Assembly (NCBI RefSeq): GCF_002157895.1
Contig: NZ_CP021377.1
Span: 3,286,001 to 3,350,000 of the forward strand
Length of the DNA: 64,000 nucleotides
Direction: 5' to 3'
DNA from: Oceanisphaera profunda
GTDB lineage: Bacteria; Pseudomonadota; Gammaproteobacteria; Enterobacterales; Aeromonadaceae
Shown: positions 21,467 to 28,365 of the stretch, piece by piece
Layout of the letters: every line of letters begins with the position of its first letter
How positions within the stretch are numbered: position 1 is the first letter of the stretch
Translations under genes and position numbers: made by a program
Notes under the pieces: generated by a model
Seen by the model: the letters and a program-made list of their open reading frames with translations, nothing else
Databases searched by the model: none
Told to the model about the DNA's origin: nothing

Positions 21467-21888
21467 TGTTTATCCTTAGGGTTTTGTAATTAAAAAGAGA
21501 TTTAGGGAGCTAGTTTGCGAATTTAGCACTGAATGTCGAGCTTTTTACGCATTTATTGCTTAAATTCGCTGAGAGCCTGTTTAATAGCCCCGTTAACCGT
21601 CTAATTTGTTCGTATTTATGTCCCAATAAGGCTAACCAAATCTCAACACGCACTTTGTCAGAGATGCTTCCTAATGTGCAGGTATAGCGAGACGCATCGC
21701 TTGGCGTGCCGCTGTGGATGGGTAAATTGCTGATATATTGTGCAAACAAACACTTGTCGTGACTTCTCGTCGCCTCTGCCCTTGGGTTTTGGGTGTGGCG
21801 CCCATATATTAACTAGTTGAACGACGAGGTTTGTGGCAACTCTATTGCGGCAAATCCATAAGTATATGTACTCACCAAGGAGATAGAC
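21467..21888. other. Gap of about 420 bp between the permease and peroxiredoxin genes
   Basis: This divergent intergenic region probably carries both promoters. A weak candidate for the peroxiredoxin gene is TTGAAC (21817-21822), 18 bases, TCTATT (21841-21846). A 79-codon minus-strand frame at 21510-21749 has no recognisable product and I do not call it. I did not find a clear OxyR site by eye. Confidence 0.5.
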
Positions 21889-22500
21889 ATGAGCGTATTG
21901 GTAGGCCGTCAGGCCCCTGACTTTACCGCTGCAGCTGTACTGGGCAATGGCGAAATCGTTGAAAACTTCAACCTGAAAGAATTCACTAAAGGCAAAGCGG
22001 CCGTATTGTTTTTCTACCCGCTGGACTTTACCTTTGTGTGCCCTTCAGAACTGATCGCCTTTGACGATCGTTTTGAAGAGTTCCAAAAGCGCGGTGTTGA
22101 AGTGATCGGCGTGTCCATTGATTCTCAGTTCAGCCACAACGCATGGCGTAACACCAGCGTTGAAGACGGCGGTATTGGCCAGGTTAAATACCCACTGGTT
22201 GCCGACATTAAGCACGAAATCTGTAAAGCTTACGACGTTGAGCACCCAGAAGCCGGCGTGGCTTTCCGTGGTTCTTTCTTGATCGACAACAATGGCCAGG
22301 TTCGTCACCAAGTAGTGAACGATCTGCCACTGGGTCGTAACATCGACGAAATGCTGCGCATGGTTGACGCGCTGCAGTTCCACGAAGAGCACGGCGAAGT
22401 GTGCCCTGCACAGTGGGAAAAAGGCAAGCAAGGTATGGAAGCATCTACCGAAGGTGTTGCTAAGTACCTGAGCCAGCACTCGGCTGATCTGAAGCGTTAA
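21889..22500 (+). CDS. 2-Cys peroxiredoxin (AhpC/Prx1 family)
   Basis: This thiol peroxidase reduces hydrogen peroxide and organic peroxides in the cytoplasm. The peroxidatic Cys51 is in FYPLDFTFVCPSE, and the resolving Cys172 is in GEVCPAQW. These are typical Prx1 positions and the 203-residue length is typical too. The C-terminal tail is long enough to reach across the dimer. AAGGAGA precedes the ATG. Codon choice is strikingly biased (CTG for Leu, AAC, GAC, GGC, CGT) compared with neighbours, which suggests very high expression. No ahpF-type reductase is adjacent, so thioredoxin is the likely electron donor. A terminator follows directly. Confidence 0.95.
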   Translation: MSVLVGRQAPDFTAAAVLGNGEIVENFNLKEFTKGKAAVLFFYPLDFTFVCPSELIAFDDRFEEFQKRGVEVIGVSIDSQFSHNAWRNTSVEDGGIGQVKYPLVADIKHEICKAYDVEHPEAGVAFRGSFLIDNNGQVRHQVVNDLPLGRNIDEMLRMVDALQFHEEHGEVCPAQWEKGKQGMEASTEGVAKYLSQHSADLKR

Positions 22501-22536
22501 TTAGCGCTTAATGAGTATATTTGCTCATTATTAAAA

Positions 22537-22572
22537 ATAAAAATGCCGGCAATTCGTTGTCGGCATTTTGTA
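22537..22572 (+). terminator. Terminator after the peroxiredoxin gene
   Basis: AAAATGCCGGCA (22540-22551) pairs with TGTCGGCATTTT (22558-22569), with one G-T pair and a six-base loop. An earlier weaker hairpin, TAATGAG / CTCATTA, lies at 22509-22530. Confidence 0.85.
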
Positions 22573-22584
22573 TTCGTTATTCTT

Positions 22585-22640
22585 TCACGCATCACGCATC
22601 ACGCATCACGCATCACGCATCACGCATCACGCATCACGCG
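22585..22640. repeat. 7-bp tandem repeat, TCACGCA x7 plus a variant copy
   Basis: Seven perfect copies of TCACGCA run from 22585 to 22633, followed by TCACGCG (22634-22640). The last unit contains the stop codon of the minus-strand gene at 22634-22879, so the array begins exactly where that reading frame ends. Confidence 0.92.
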
Positions 22641-22879
22641 ATGGCTGGCGCACGCAGCAGCGTCAACAAAGACTGAGCATGCAAGCATGCATCACGGCCT
22701 AAATCGGTTAAATAGCCGCCGTCATCTAAGGTAATTAGGCCTTTGTCATATAAAGATTTCGCGGCAGCCACTAATGTCGGCTCTGCATCCTTATGCACCT
22801 TAATACCTTGTTGTGTGGTGTTTAAGTCAAATTTCAGCAACAAATTAAGTTCGTGTAATGATGAAGTCTCATAGCGCAT
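22634..22879 (-). CDS. TIGR02647 family small protein
   Basis: This is a conserved 81-residue cytoplasmic protein of unknown function, known in Vibrio, Pseudomonas and relatives. The family signature is clear: LHELNLLLKFDLNTTQQGIKVHKDA, then LYDKGLITLDDGGYLTDLGRDA, ending in a helical LLTLLRAP. The middle looks like a winged-helix-type fold, so DNA binding is possible but not shown. GAGGG lies before the ATG. Its stop codon lies in the last unit of a 7-bp tandem array. Changes in the array could alter only the last residues. Confidence 0.82.
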   Translation of the reverse strand: MRYETSSLHELNLLLKFDLNTTQQGIKVHKDAEPTLVAAAKSLYDKGLITLDDGGYLTDLGRDACLHAQSLLTLLRAPAIA

Positions 22880-23060
22880 AGGGCGTCCCTCAATAATAAA
22901 GATAACACCTCTACGTTAGCCTGTTCCGCCGTCGCCAGTTGCGCCTTAGCTCACAGTTAGCCGTTTATCACTTTCTTTACGGTGTGACTTGCATCACAGG
23001 CTAGAGATGTTGATGATAGGATTTTTCTTTAAACTGACCGAAAAAGGACGTTTGCCTTCT

Positions 23061-24542
23061 ATGACTGCTATTTCTAATGCCGCTATTTCTATCAATAGTG
23101 CCGAGTTCGCTATTAGTGACCAGCATCAATTGACTATTCCTCAGCTCGAGGTGCGGGCGGGCCAGTGTTGGAGTTTTGTAGGCGCCAATGGCAGCGGTAA
23201 AACCTCCTTGGCACGCGCCTTGGCCGGTGAGCTCACCTTGCTCAGTGGTACGCTGAATAATAGCTTTAACAGCATAGAGTGGGTGTCGTTTGAACAGTTA
23301 CAGGCCTTGGCGGACAGAGAGCGCGAGCAAGATGAAAGCGACACACTGAATTATCAAGATCCCGGCCGCTCGGCACGAGAAATTATGCAAGAGCAGGGCG
23401 GTAATGCCGACCAATTAAGTACCCTTGCCGCACGCTTTGGTATTCGCGACTTGTTAGATCGCAGCTTTCGACTGCTCTCAACCGGTGAAACCCGCAAAGT
23501 ACTGTTGTGTCGTGCTTTGTTGCAAAACCCAGAGTTGCTGATTTTAGATGAACCCTTCGACGGCTTAGACGTGGACGCCCACGCTGGTTTAATGAGCTTG
23601 TTGCAAGAGTTAGTCAGCGCAGGCCAGACCTTGGTGCTGATTGTAAACCGCCTAGAAGAGTTGCCGGACTTTAGCGATCAGCTCGGTATTCTCACCGAGT
23701 GCGATCTTAGTGTCACGGGCCCACGTACTGAAGTGAGTGCCTCCTTAGCGCTCAGCCAATTACGCCATTTGGCAAGCCTTGAGGGGACCCAGCAAGCCTT
23801 GCCACCGGCAGACCCCGCTGCGGTGCGCCGCCAGCTAGATGCAGACACGCCGCGGATCCAGATGCGCAATATGTTAATCAGCTATGGCGATAAGCAAGTG
23901 CTGGCGGGTCTTAATTGGCAGGTAGACCCCGGGCAGCATTGGCAGGTAATCGGCCCTAATGGTGCAGGTAAGTCCACGCTGCTGAGCCTAGTGACCGGTG
24001 ACCATCCCCAAGGTTACAGCAACGATCTGACCCTATTTGGCCGTCGACGCGGCAGTGGCGAAAGCATCTGGGATATTAAGCAGCACATTGGTTATGTCAG
24101 CACCAGTATGCAGCAAGATTATCGGGTAACGGCCACCCCTAAGGCGGTGATTTTATCCGGCTTTTTTGACTCCATTGGTGTGTATCAACAGCCCGGCAGC
24201 ACTCAATTAGCACTGGCCGAACAATGGCTCAGCTTGCTCGGCATGAGCCATTTAGCTAATGAGCCGTTTCGCCATCTCTCTTATGGCCAGCAGCGCTTGT
24301 TATTAATTGCCCGCGCCATGGTAAAGCACCCGCCGCTGTTAATTTTAGATGAGCCGTTGCAAGGCTTAGACAGCTTTAATCGCCATTGGGTGAAGCGCTG
24401 GATTGATTTACTGGTAGCTGAAGGTGGTACTCAACTGTTGTTTGTCTCTCACCATCAGCAAGATGCGCCTAGCTGCATCAGCCATCGTTTGGCTTTCGTG
24501 CCCGATGGCGATGGTTATCGTTATGATATTACGAAAGCGTAA
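23061..24542 (+). CDS. modF: Molybdenum-related ABC ATPase ModF (PhrA)
   Basis: This is a duplicated ABC ATPase with two nucleotide-binding halves and no membrane part. The first half has Walker A GANGSGKTS (about 40-48), signature LSTGETRK and Walker B LLILDEPFDGLD. The second has Walker A GPNGAGKST (about 297-305), signature LSYGQQR and LLILDEPLQGLD. The segment LLSLVTGDHPQGYSNDLTLF is nearly invariant in E. coli ModF (490 residues). ModF lies in the molybdate operon of E. coli, but its exact role is unclear. Here no modABC is adjacent. I prefer the ATG at 23061 (493 residues). The frame is open upstream to 22989, and the AAGGA box is somewhat distant. Confidence 0.88.
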   Translation: MTAISNAAISINSAEFAISDQHQLTIPQLEVRAGQCWSFVGANGSGKTSLARALAGELTLLSGTLNNSFNSIEWVSFEQLQALADREREQDESDTLNYQDPGRSAREIMQEQGGNADQLSTLAARFGIRDLLDRSFRLLSTGETRKVLLCRALLQNPELLILDEPFDGLDVDAHAGLMSLLQELVSAGQTLVLIVNRLEELPDFSDQLGILTECDLSVTGPRTEVSASLALSQLRHLASLEGTQQALPPADPAAVRRQLDADTPRIQMRNMLISYGDKQVLAGLNWQVDPGQHWQVIGPNGAGKSTLLSLVTGDHPQGYSNDLTLFGRRRGSGESIWDIKQHIGYVSTSMQQDYRVTATPKAVILSGFFDSIGVYQQPGSTQLALAEQWLSLLGMSHLANEPFRHLSYGQQRLLLIARAMVKHPPLLILDEPLQGLDSFNRHWVKRWIDLLVAEGGTQLLFVSHHQQDAPSCISHRLAFVPDGDGYRYDITKA

Positions 24543-24587
24543 AGCGATAAGTCATAACCTATAAAAACATCAAAATATAAAATCTAT

Positions 24588-24612
24588 TTTTGCCACGGAA
24601 TACACGGAAAAG
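24588..24612. repeat. Single arm of the GCCACGGAATACACGGA repeat
   Basis: TTTGCCACGGAATACACGGA (24589-24608) appears just after modF with no clear inverse partner. Nearby phrases, AAGGGTGAAGAGCACGA and GTGCTGGGCGCTCGGCGCT, resemble fragments in other gaps of this window (8868, 17811). The segment up to the cupin gene otherwise shows nothing. Confidence 0.75.
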
Positions 24613-24793
24613 GGCGTGAATAGCAAAGGGTGAAGAGCACGACATAAGCGAAAACTCATATACCCTTAAAATTTCGCCCTTATTCTCAGTTTTATCATTA
24701 GTTAGGTGCTGGGCGCTCGGCGCTGTTTTAGGCTTGACCCACAGGCGCGGGCAGGGGAGTATGAGCCACCCTCGTCTGTCGGGACATGAACCG

Positions 24794-25513
24794 ATGTTAA
24801 ATATGAATTTCTTAGAGTCCCTTTCCCTGCCTTATCACGCCGATCACTGGCAACCTTCGCCGGCGAACGGTGTGTGGCGTTATCCCCTTGAGCGAGAGCA
24901 AGCTGAAAGCGGCCATGTCACCAGCCTAGTGCGCTTTGAGCCCGGCGCGCGCTTTCCTGAGCATCTGCATCCCATGGGTGAAGAGTTTTGGGTGTTGGAG
25001 GGCGTATTTTCCGATGAAAATGGCGATTATCCAGCGGGCACTTATGCGCGCCATCCACCGGGTAGTCGCCATGGCTCCTTTACTGAACATGGCTGCACTA
25101 TTTTCGTTAAGCTCAATCAGTTTGCCATTGATGATAACCAGTGGGTAACCGTGCTCCCGGAGCAGCAATTATGGATCAGCGGATCGGCCGGTTATCGGCG
25201 TCTTCCGCTCCATCACCATAATGGCGTGCACACCAGCGTGCTGCACTTTCCAGACGGCGGCACCTTTCCGGCTTGCTGTTATAAAGGCGGATTAGAGCTG
25301 TTGGTATTAACGGGCAGCCTGACTAACACTACGTTAGCTGCAAGGGATACGGAGTTTGCTATTGAAACCAGTCCTGAAAACAGCACTGAAAAAAATGACA
25401 CTTTCGATCGCTTAAGCTGGCTGCGCTTTGCGCCCGGTAGTCAACCGCACTTACAAGTAGCGGCAGATACCCAATTGTGGGTAAGAACGGGGCATCTTTC
25501 GCCTCTGTCTTAA
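24794..25513 (+). CDS. ChrR-like bicupin protein
   Basis: This is a soluble protein of two cupin barrels resembling the C-terminal domain of the anti-sigma factor ChrR. Cupin 1 (about residues 35-110) carries the metal ligands in FPEHLHPMGEEFWVLEG and the later His in HPPGSRHGSF. Cupin 2 (about 135-235) is degenerate, and its first motif is GGTFPACCYKGGLELLVLTG. The N-terminal zinc anti-sigma module of true ChrR is absent, and no ECF sigma gene is adjacent. It is therefore more likely a stand-alone metal-binding or enzymatic cupin. The start is uncertain. ATG 24794 has GGGAC upstream, while ATG 24761 and GTG/ATG 24734 are also open. A terminator shared with rnt follows. Confidence 0.7.
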   Translation: MLNMNFLESLSLPYHADHWQPSPANGVWRYPLEREQAESGHVTSLVRFEPGARFPEHLHPMGEEFWVLEGVFSDENGDYPAGTYARHPPGSRHGSFTEHGCTIFVKLNQFAIDDNQWVTVLPEQQLWISGSAGYRRLPLHHHNGVHTSVLHFPDGGTFPACCYKGGLELLVLTGSLTNTTLAARDTEFAIETSPENSTEKNDTFDRLSWLRFAPGSQPHLQVAADTQLWVRTGHLSPLS

Positions 25514-25595
25514 TGCTTGGTTTTGACCTTGTAGGTGGCAATTTATTCGCCAATATCGATTACAAGGTAAGGTCTTACAAATTAAAATTACGACG

Positions 25596-25634
25596 AAAAA
25601 GCCGCAGACTCCTATTGAGTGTGCGGCTTTTTGT
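25596..25634. terminator. Bidirectional terminator between the cupin gene and rnt
   Basis: AAAAAGCCGCAGACTC (25596-25611) pairs with GAGTGTGCGGCTTTTT (25617-25632) around a five-base loop, with one mismatch. It is flanked by A and T runs between two convergent genes. Confidence 0.92.
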
Positions 25635-25695
25635 ATAGCATATTTTTCTGTTGTCTGCTGAGCACGGCTTATGGCATGCCGCGCTTAGCAAGAGT

Positions 25696-26424
25696 CTACA
25701 GCGACTCGTTATCTTGAGCCGCCGCGGCTGTTTGCGGTTGCGTCAGTGTGTCTGCCTCGGTTACTTCGGCGCCGACGGTATCGGTTTCTATGGGGGGCAA
25801 TGGCCAGCCGCCGAGGGCTTTCCAGCGGTTGACGATTAAGCAAAATAACTCAGTGGTTTTTTGCGTGTCATAGAGTGCGCTGTGTGCTTCTTTACCATCA
25901 AATTTCATGCCCGCCGCTTTACAGGCTTTCGCCAGCACGGTTTGCCCCAGTGCCAAACCTGCCAGAGCAGCAGTATCAAAAGTGACAAAGGGATGAAAAG
26001 GATTGCGCTTTATATCGGCACGTTCGGCGGCCGCCATCACAAAACCATGATCAAAAGAAGCATTGTGCGCCACCATAATGGCGCGCTGGCAATTATTGGC
26101 TTTTAAACCTTTGCGAATCCCTTTAAAAATCTGATCCAGTGCTTCACGCTCACTCACAGCACCGCGTAGTGCACTGTGGGGGTCTATGCCGGTAAAGGCG
26201 AGGGCGGCGGGCTCTAGGTTGGCACCTTCAAAGGGTGCCACATGAAAATGAAACGTTTGATCCGGCACGAGCCAGCCATTTTTATCCATTTTTAGGGTAA
26301 TAGCGGCAATTTCAAGCAAGGCATCGGTTTTGGCGTTAAAGCCACCGGTTTCCACGTCGATCACTACCGGGTAGTAGCCACGAAAGCGTTCGTTAAGCTG
26401 CGTTAAAGTTGCTGTTGCCGTCAT
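25696..26424 (-). CDS. rnt: Ribonuclease T
   Basis: RNase T is a 3'-to-5' exoribonuclease that trims the 3' ends of tRNA and other stable RNAs and also acts on DNA. The DEDDh active site is complete: Asp23 and Glu25 ([10 protein letters not shown]), Asp125 ([10 protein letters not shown]), His181 and Asp186 ([12 protein letters not shown]). The core ends near residue 215, as in the 215-residue E. coli enzyme. An additional acidic and Ala/Thr/Gln-rich tail (about 217-242) is unusual but probably disordered. TTAGGAC lies before the ATG. It is transcribed towards the cupin gene, and tRNA-Ser is encoded on the other side. Confidence 0.96.
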   Translation of the reverse strand: MTATATLTQLNERFRGYYPVVIDVETGGFNAKTDALLEIAAITLKMDKNGWLVPDQTFHFHVAPFEGANLEPAALAFTGIDPHSALRGAVSEREALDQIFKGIRKGLKANNCQRAIMVAHNASFDHGFVMAAAERADIKRNPFHPFVTFDTAALAGLALGQTVLAKACKAAGMKFDGKEAHSALYDTQKTTELFCLIVNRWKALGGWPLPPIETDTVGAEVTEADTLTQPQTAAAAQDNESL

Positions 26425-26575
26425 TATTGTCCTAATTCGCCTTAAAACTGGGCCGCTATTATGCCAGATTCAGTGACCATCGTCGCCTATCTCGCCTTAA
26501 GTACCCGACTATTAGCGTTAAAGTAGCCAAGTTGATGGATAAGTGCGCAAGTGATTCATTTTCATTAAAAAAAGG

Positions 26576-26604
26576 TTGCACCCAGCGCGTCGCTTGCCTA
26601 CTAT
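26576..26604 (+). promoter_or_regulatory. Sigma-70 promoter for tRNA-Ser
   Basis: TTGCAC (26576-26581) and TACTAT (26599-26604) are separated by 17 bases, followed by a GC-rich start region (ACGCCTCGC), as in stable-RNA promoters. The inferred start leaves a leader of about 130 bases before the tRNA. It is the only strong promoter-like pair in the 314-bp gap. Confidence 0.7.
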
Positions 26605-26648
26605 ACGCCTCGCTGAACGGGCAAAGCTTGTTACAGCAGAATTATGAA

Positions 26649-26722
26649 GAGTGAACATAACACTCTTAAATAAAAATGAGTTCTCAGTAAAAGATGAGTG
26701 AACATGACACTCATAAATAAAA
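26649..26722. repeat. Duplicated 27-bp segment upstream of tRNA-Ser
   Basis: The segment at 26649-26675 (beginning GAGTGAACATAACACTC) recurs at 26696-26722 (beginning GAGTGAACATGACACTC) with two differences in 27 bases. Each copy carries GAGTG and CACTC, which can pair as a small hairpin, and ends in TAAATAAAA. The second copy stops 16 bases before the tRNA. Confidence 0.85.
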
Positions 26723-26738
26723 TATGAAACAAAAATTT

Positions 26739-26826
26739 GGTGAGGTGTCCGAGTGGCTGAAGGAGCTCGCCTGGAAAGCGTGTATACGGCAACGTATCGT
26801 GGGTTCGAATCCCACCCTCACCGCCA
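26739..26826 (+). tRNA. serW: tRNA-Ser (anticodon GGA)
   Basis: This 88-base gene reads UCC/UCU codons. The acceptor stem GGTGAGG (26739-26745) pairs with CCTCACC (26816-26822), followed by discriminator G and an encoded CCA. The anticodon loop CTGGAAA holds GGA. The long variable arm (TATACGGCAACGTAT) is typical of serine tRNA, and the T arm has GGGTTCGAATCCC. It is almost the same as E. coli serW/serX. Two hairpin repeats lie upstream and a strong terminator lies downstream. Confidence 0.98.
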
Positions 26827-26837
26827 AATTTATCGAG

Positions 26838-26870
26838 AAAGCCCCTGTTAGCTAACAGGGGCTTTTTTGT
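26838..26870 (+). terminator. Terminator after tRNA-Ser
   Basis: The near-perfect palindrome AAAGCCCCTGTTA GC TAACAGGGGCTTT is followed by TTTTG, 11 bases after the tRNA 3' end. Confidence 0.95.
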
Positions 26871-26920
26871 GCCCGCTATTCGCCAATACCCATTCAGATG
26901 ACGAGATTGGCAGTAGATTA

Positions 26921-27646
26921 TTAGGGTGAATATTCGCGCTCAGCGTTATCCGGCGCGCGTGAGCTGGCGACATAGCTGCGCAATAAGGTCACAAACTCTC
27001 CGGCTTCGCGATCCAGTGATGACTCGTGGATTAATAAGTCATAACCGTACAAGTCCCGTAAATGACCCATGCGATGGCCGAGCATGGCGGTAACGCCTTG
27101 GTAGTGCTGGCCGTTAAGCGAGCGATACTGGCTGTCTTCTATTAACCAATCTTGCAGTTCATGGCGCTCAATGGCGCCATAACGCAGTGCCATCGATAAT
27201 AAAGGCCGTTGCTCGGTGAGTAAGTGCACCGCTAAGCGGGGCGTCATCAAGGGCAAAAACTCATCATAATCACGAATTTTCAGGCCGATATAAGGCAAGT
27301 CGACTAAGTCCAACCCGCGCGACAGCCTAGGTTGATCAACGCGTACTACATTACTCCAATGTAGGCTCCAACCGCCCACTTTATGATGAAAATGCAGATG
27401 CTCCGAGCTCAATGAAAAGCTGAATTCGGGCTCGCGTAATTTCAGCACACCCAGTAAAGCCATGATCATGGCGGCTAAAAATAAAAACACCATCACTAAT
27501 TGCGCGCGACCATCCAGCCAATAGCCCACGACCAGCACCGAGGGCATTAACACTAACCCTGCTAATGTTAATGCCATGCCATTATGTCGAGACATGGGTG
27601 CTATGTGTTGCGTTTCACGCCCGTGTTTTGCCACTCGTTTTTCCAT
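26921..27646 (-). CDS. DUF2982 family membrane protein
   Basis: This conserved protein of unknown function is found in Vibrio, Aeromonas and relatives. Two adjacent membrane helices near the N-terminus (about residues 25-45 and 50-70) are followed by a cytoplasmic domain with HFHHKVGGWSLHWSNVVRVDQPRL. The C-terminal half is conserved (YIGLKIRDYDEFLPLMTPRLA), ending in a short hydrophilic tail. The double-helix-plus-PH-like arrangement suggests a membrane-bound regulator, but this is speculation. I prefer the ATG at 27646, because the frame runs up to 27799 with no conserved residues or ribosome site there. The divergent-looking upstream gap holds nothing clear. Confidence 0.72.
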   Translation of the reverse strand: MEKRVAKHGRETQHIAPMSRHNGMALTLAGLVLMPSVLVVGYWLDGRAQLVMVFLFLAAMIMALLGVLKLREPEFSFSLSSEHLHFHHKVGGWSLHWSNVVRVDQPRLSRGLDLVDLPYIGLKIRDYDEFLPLMTPRLAVHLLTEQRPLLSMALRYGAIERHELQDWLIEDSQYRSLNGQHYQGVTAMLGHRMGHLRDLYGYDLLIHESSLDREAGEFVTLLRSYVASSRAPDNAEREYSP

Positions 27647-27818
27647 CCGCTGTGTTATTAAACTCATGATACACAAGGCTAAGCATATACACAGGCCCAG
27701 TGATGGAGAATCTCTGAGCTGCGTGATGAGAGTGGATCTTATGTGAATGAGGCTTAAGAGATAGGAGGTTTGGCTGCGACGGCCAGCGCATAACAGCAAG
27801 GTGAGTTAAGGCGCTACA

Positions 27819-28268
27819 TTAAGGTTCGGTAGGATGATTATCCGACAGCTTGATCACTAACAGGTCACAGCCGTCGATGTCGAGAAAACCACTGGAATTA
27901 GAAAACAGATGGCCGAAAAAAGGGCGTTCTTGCTGGCGGCCGCAAATTAATAAGTCGGCTCCTTGCTGTTTAACGGCGTTTTGTACGGCTTGACGAATAT
28001 CGCCATTGGGCAAAGAAATACTGCTGGCGTTAAACGCCTCTTTTTTCAGCATTTGCATGATTTCATAGCCATTTTCAAGGCGAAGCTTATTTTTAAGTTG
28101 GCGTAAATCCAAACTTAAGCTGCCAGTATAAATGCTGCCAAGCTCGGGCGAGACATGAATAATATGCAGCTTAGCTTGATGACTTTCGGCCAGTTCCACC
28201 GCCCGTTTTAACAGTGGCTTTTCGCGGGCGTTAAGCTCCAGTGCCAGCAATATATTACGATAGGGCAT
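27819..28268 (-). CDS. Universal stress protein, UspA family
   Basis: This is a 149-residue single-domain Usp protein. The N-terminal YRNILLALEL strand, the HIIHVSPEL strand and the C-terminal LLICGRQQERPFFGHLFSNSSGF segment follow the UspA fold. The last of these replaces the ATP-binding G-2x-G-9x-G(S/T) of the nucleotide-binding group in a looser form, as in UspC/UspD. Such proteins accumulate during starvation and stress. The ribosome site AAGGAGG is perfect. ATG 28268 is five bases away and is preferred over the adjacent ATG at 28271. It is separate from the IS66 element just upstream. Confidence 0.85.
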   Translation of the reverse strand: MPYRNILLALELNAREKPLLKRAVELAESHQAKLHIIHVSPELGSIYTGSLSLDLRQLKNKLRLENGYEIMQMLKKEAFNASSISLPNGDIRQAVQNAVKQQGADLLICGRQQERPFFGHLFSNSSGFLDIDGCDLLVIKLSDNHPTEP

Positions 28269-28365
28269 CATGACCTCCTTGGTTTGGGCGCTCAGGTGAC
28301 CACCGGCTTATAACCAGGTTGTTGCTAACAGAGTCACTATTAGGCCAGTTATCATTAAATGCAAG

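Noticed and set aside
22585-22640. The 7-bp array as a CRISPR-like repeat
   Set aside because: Units are contiguous with no spacers, and no cas genes are in the window.
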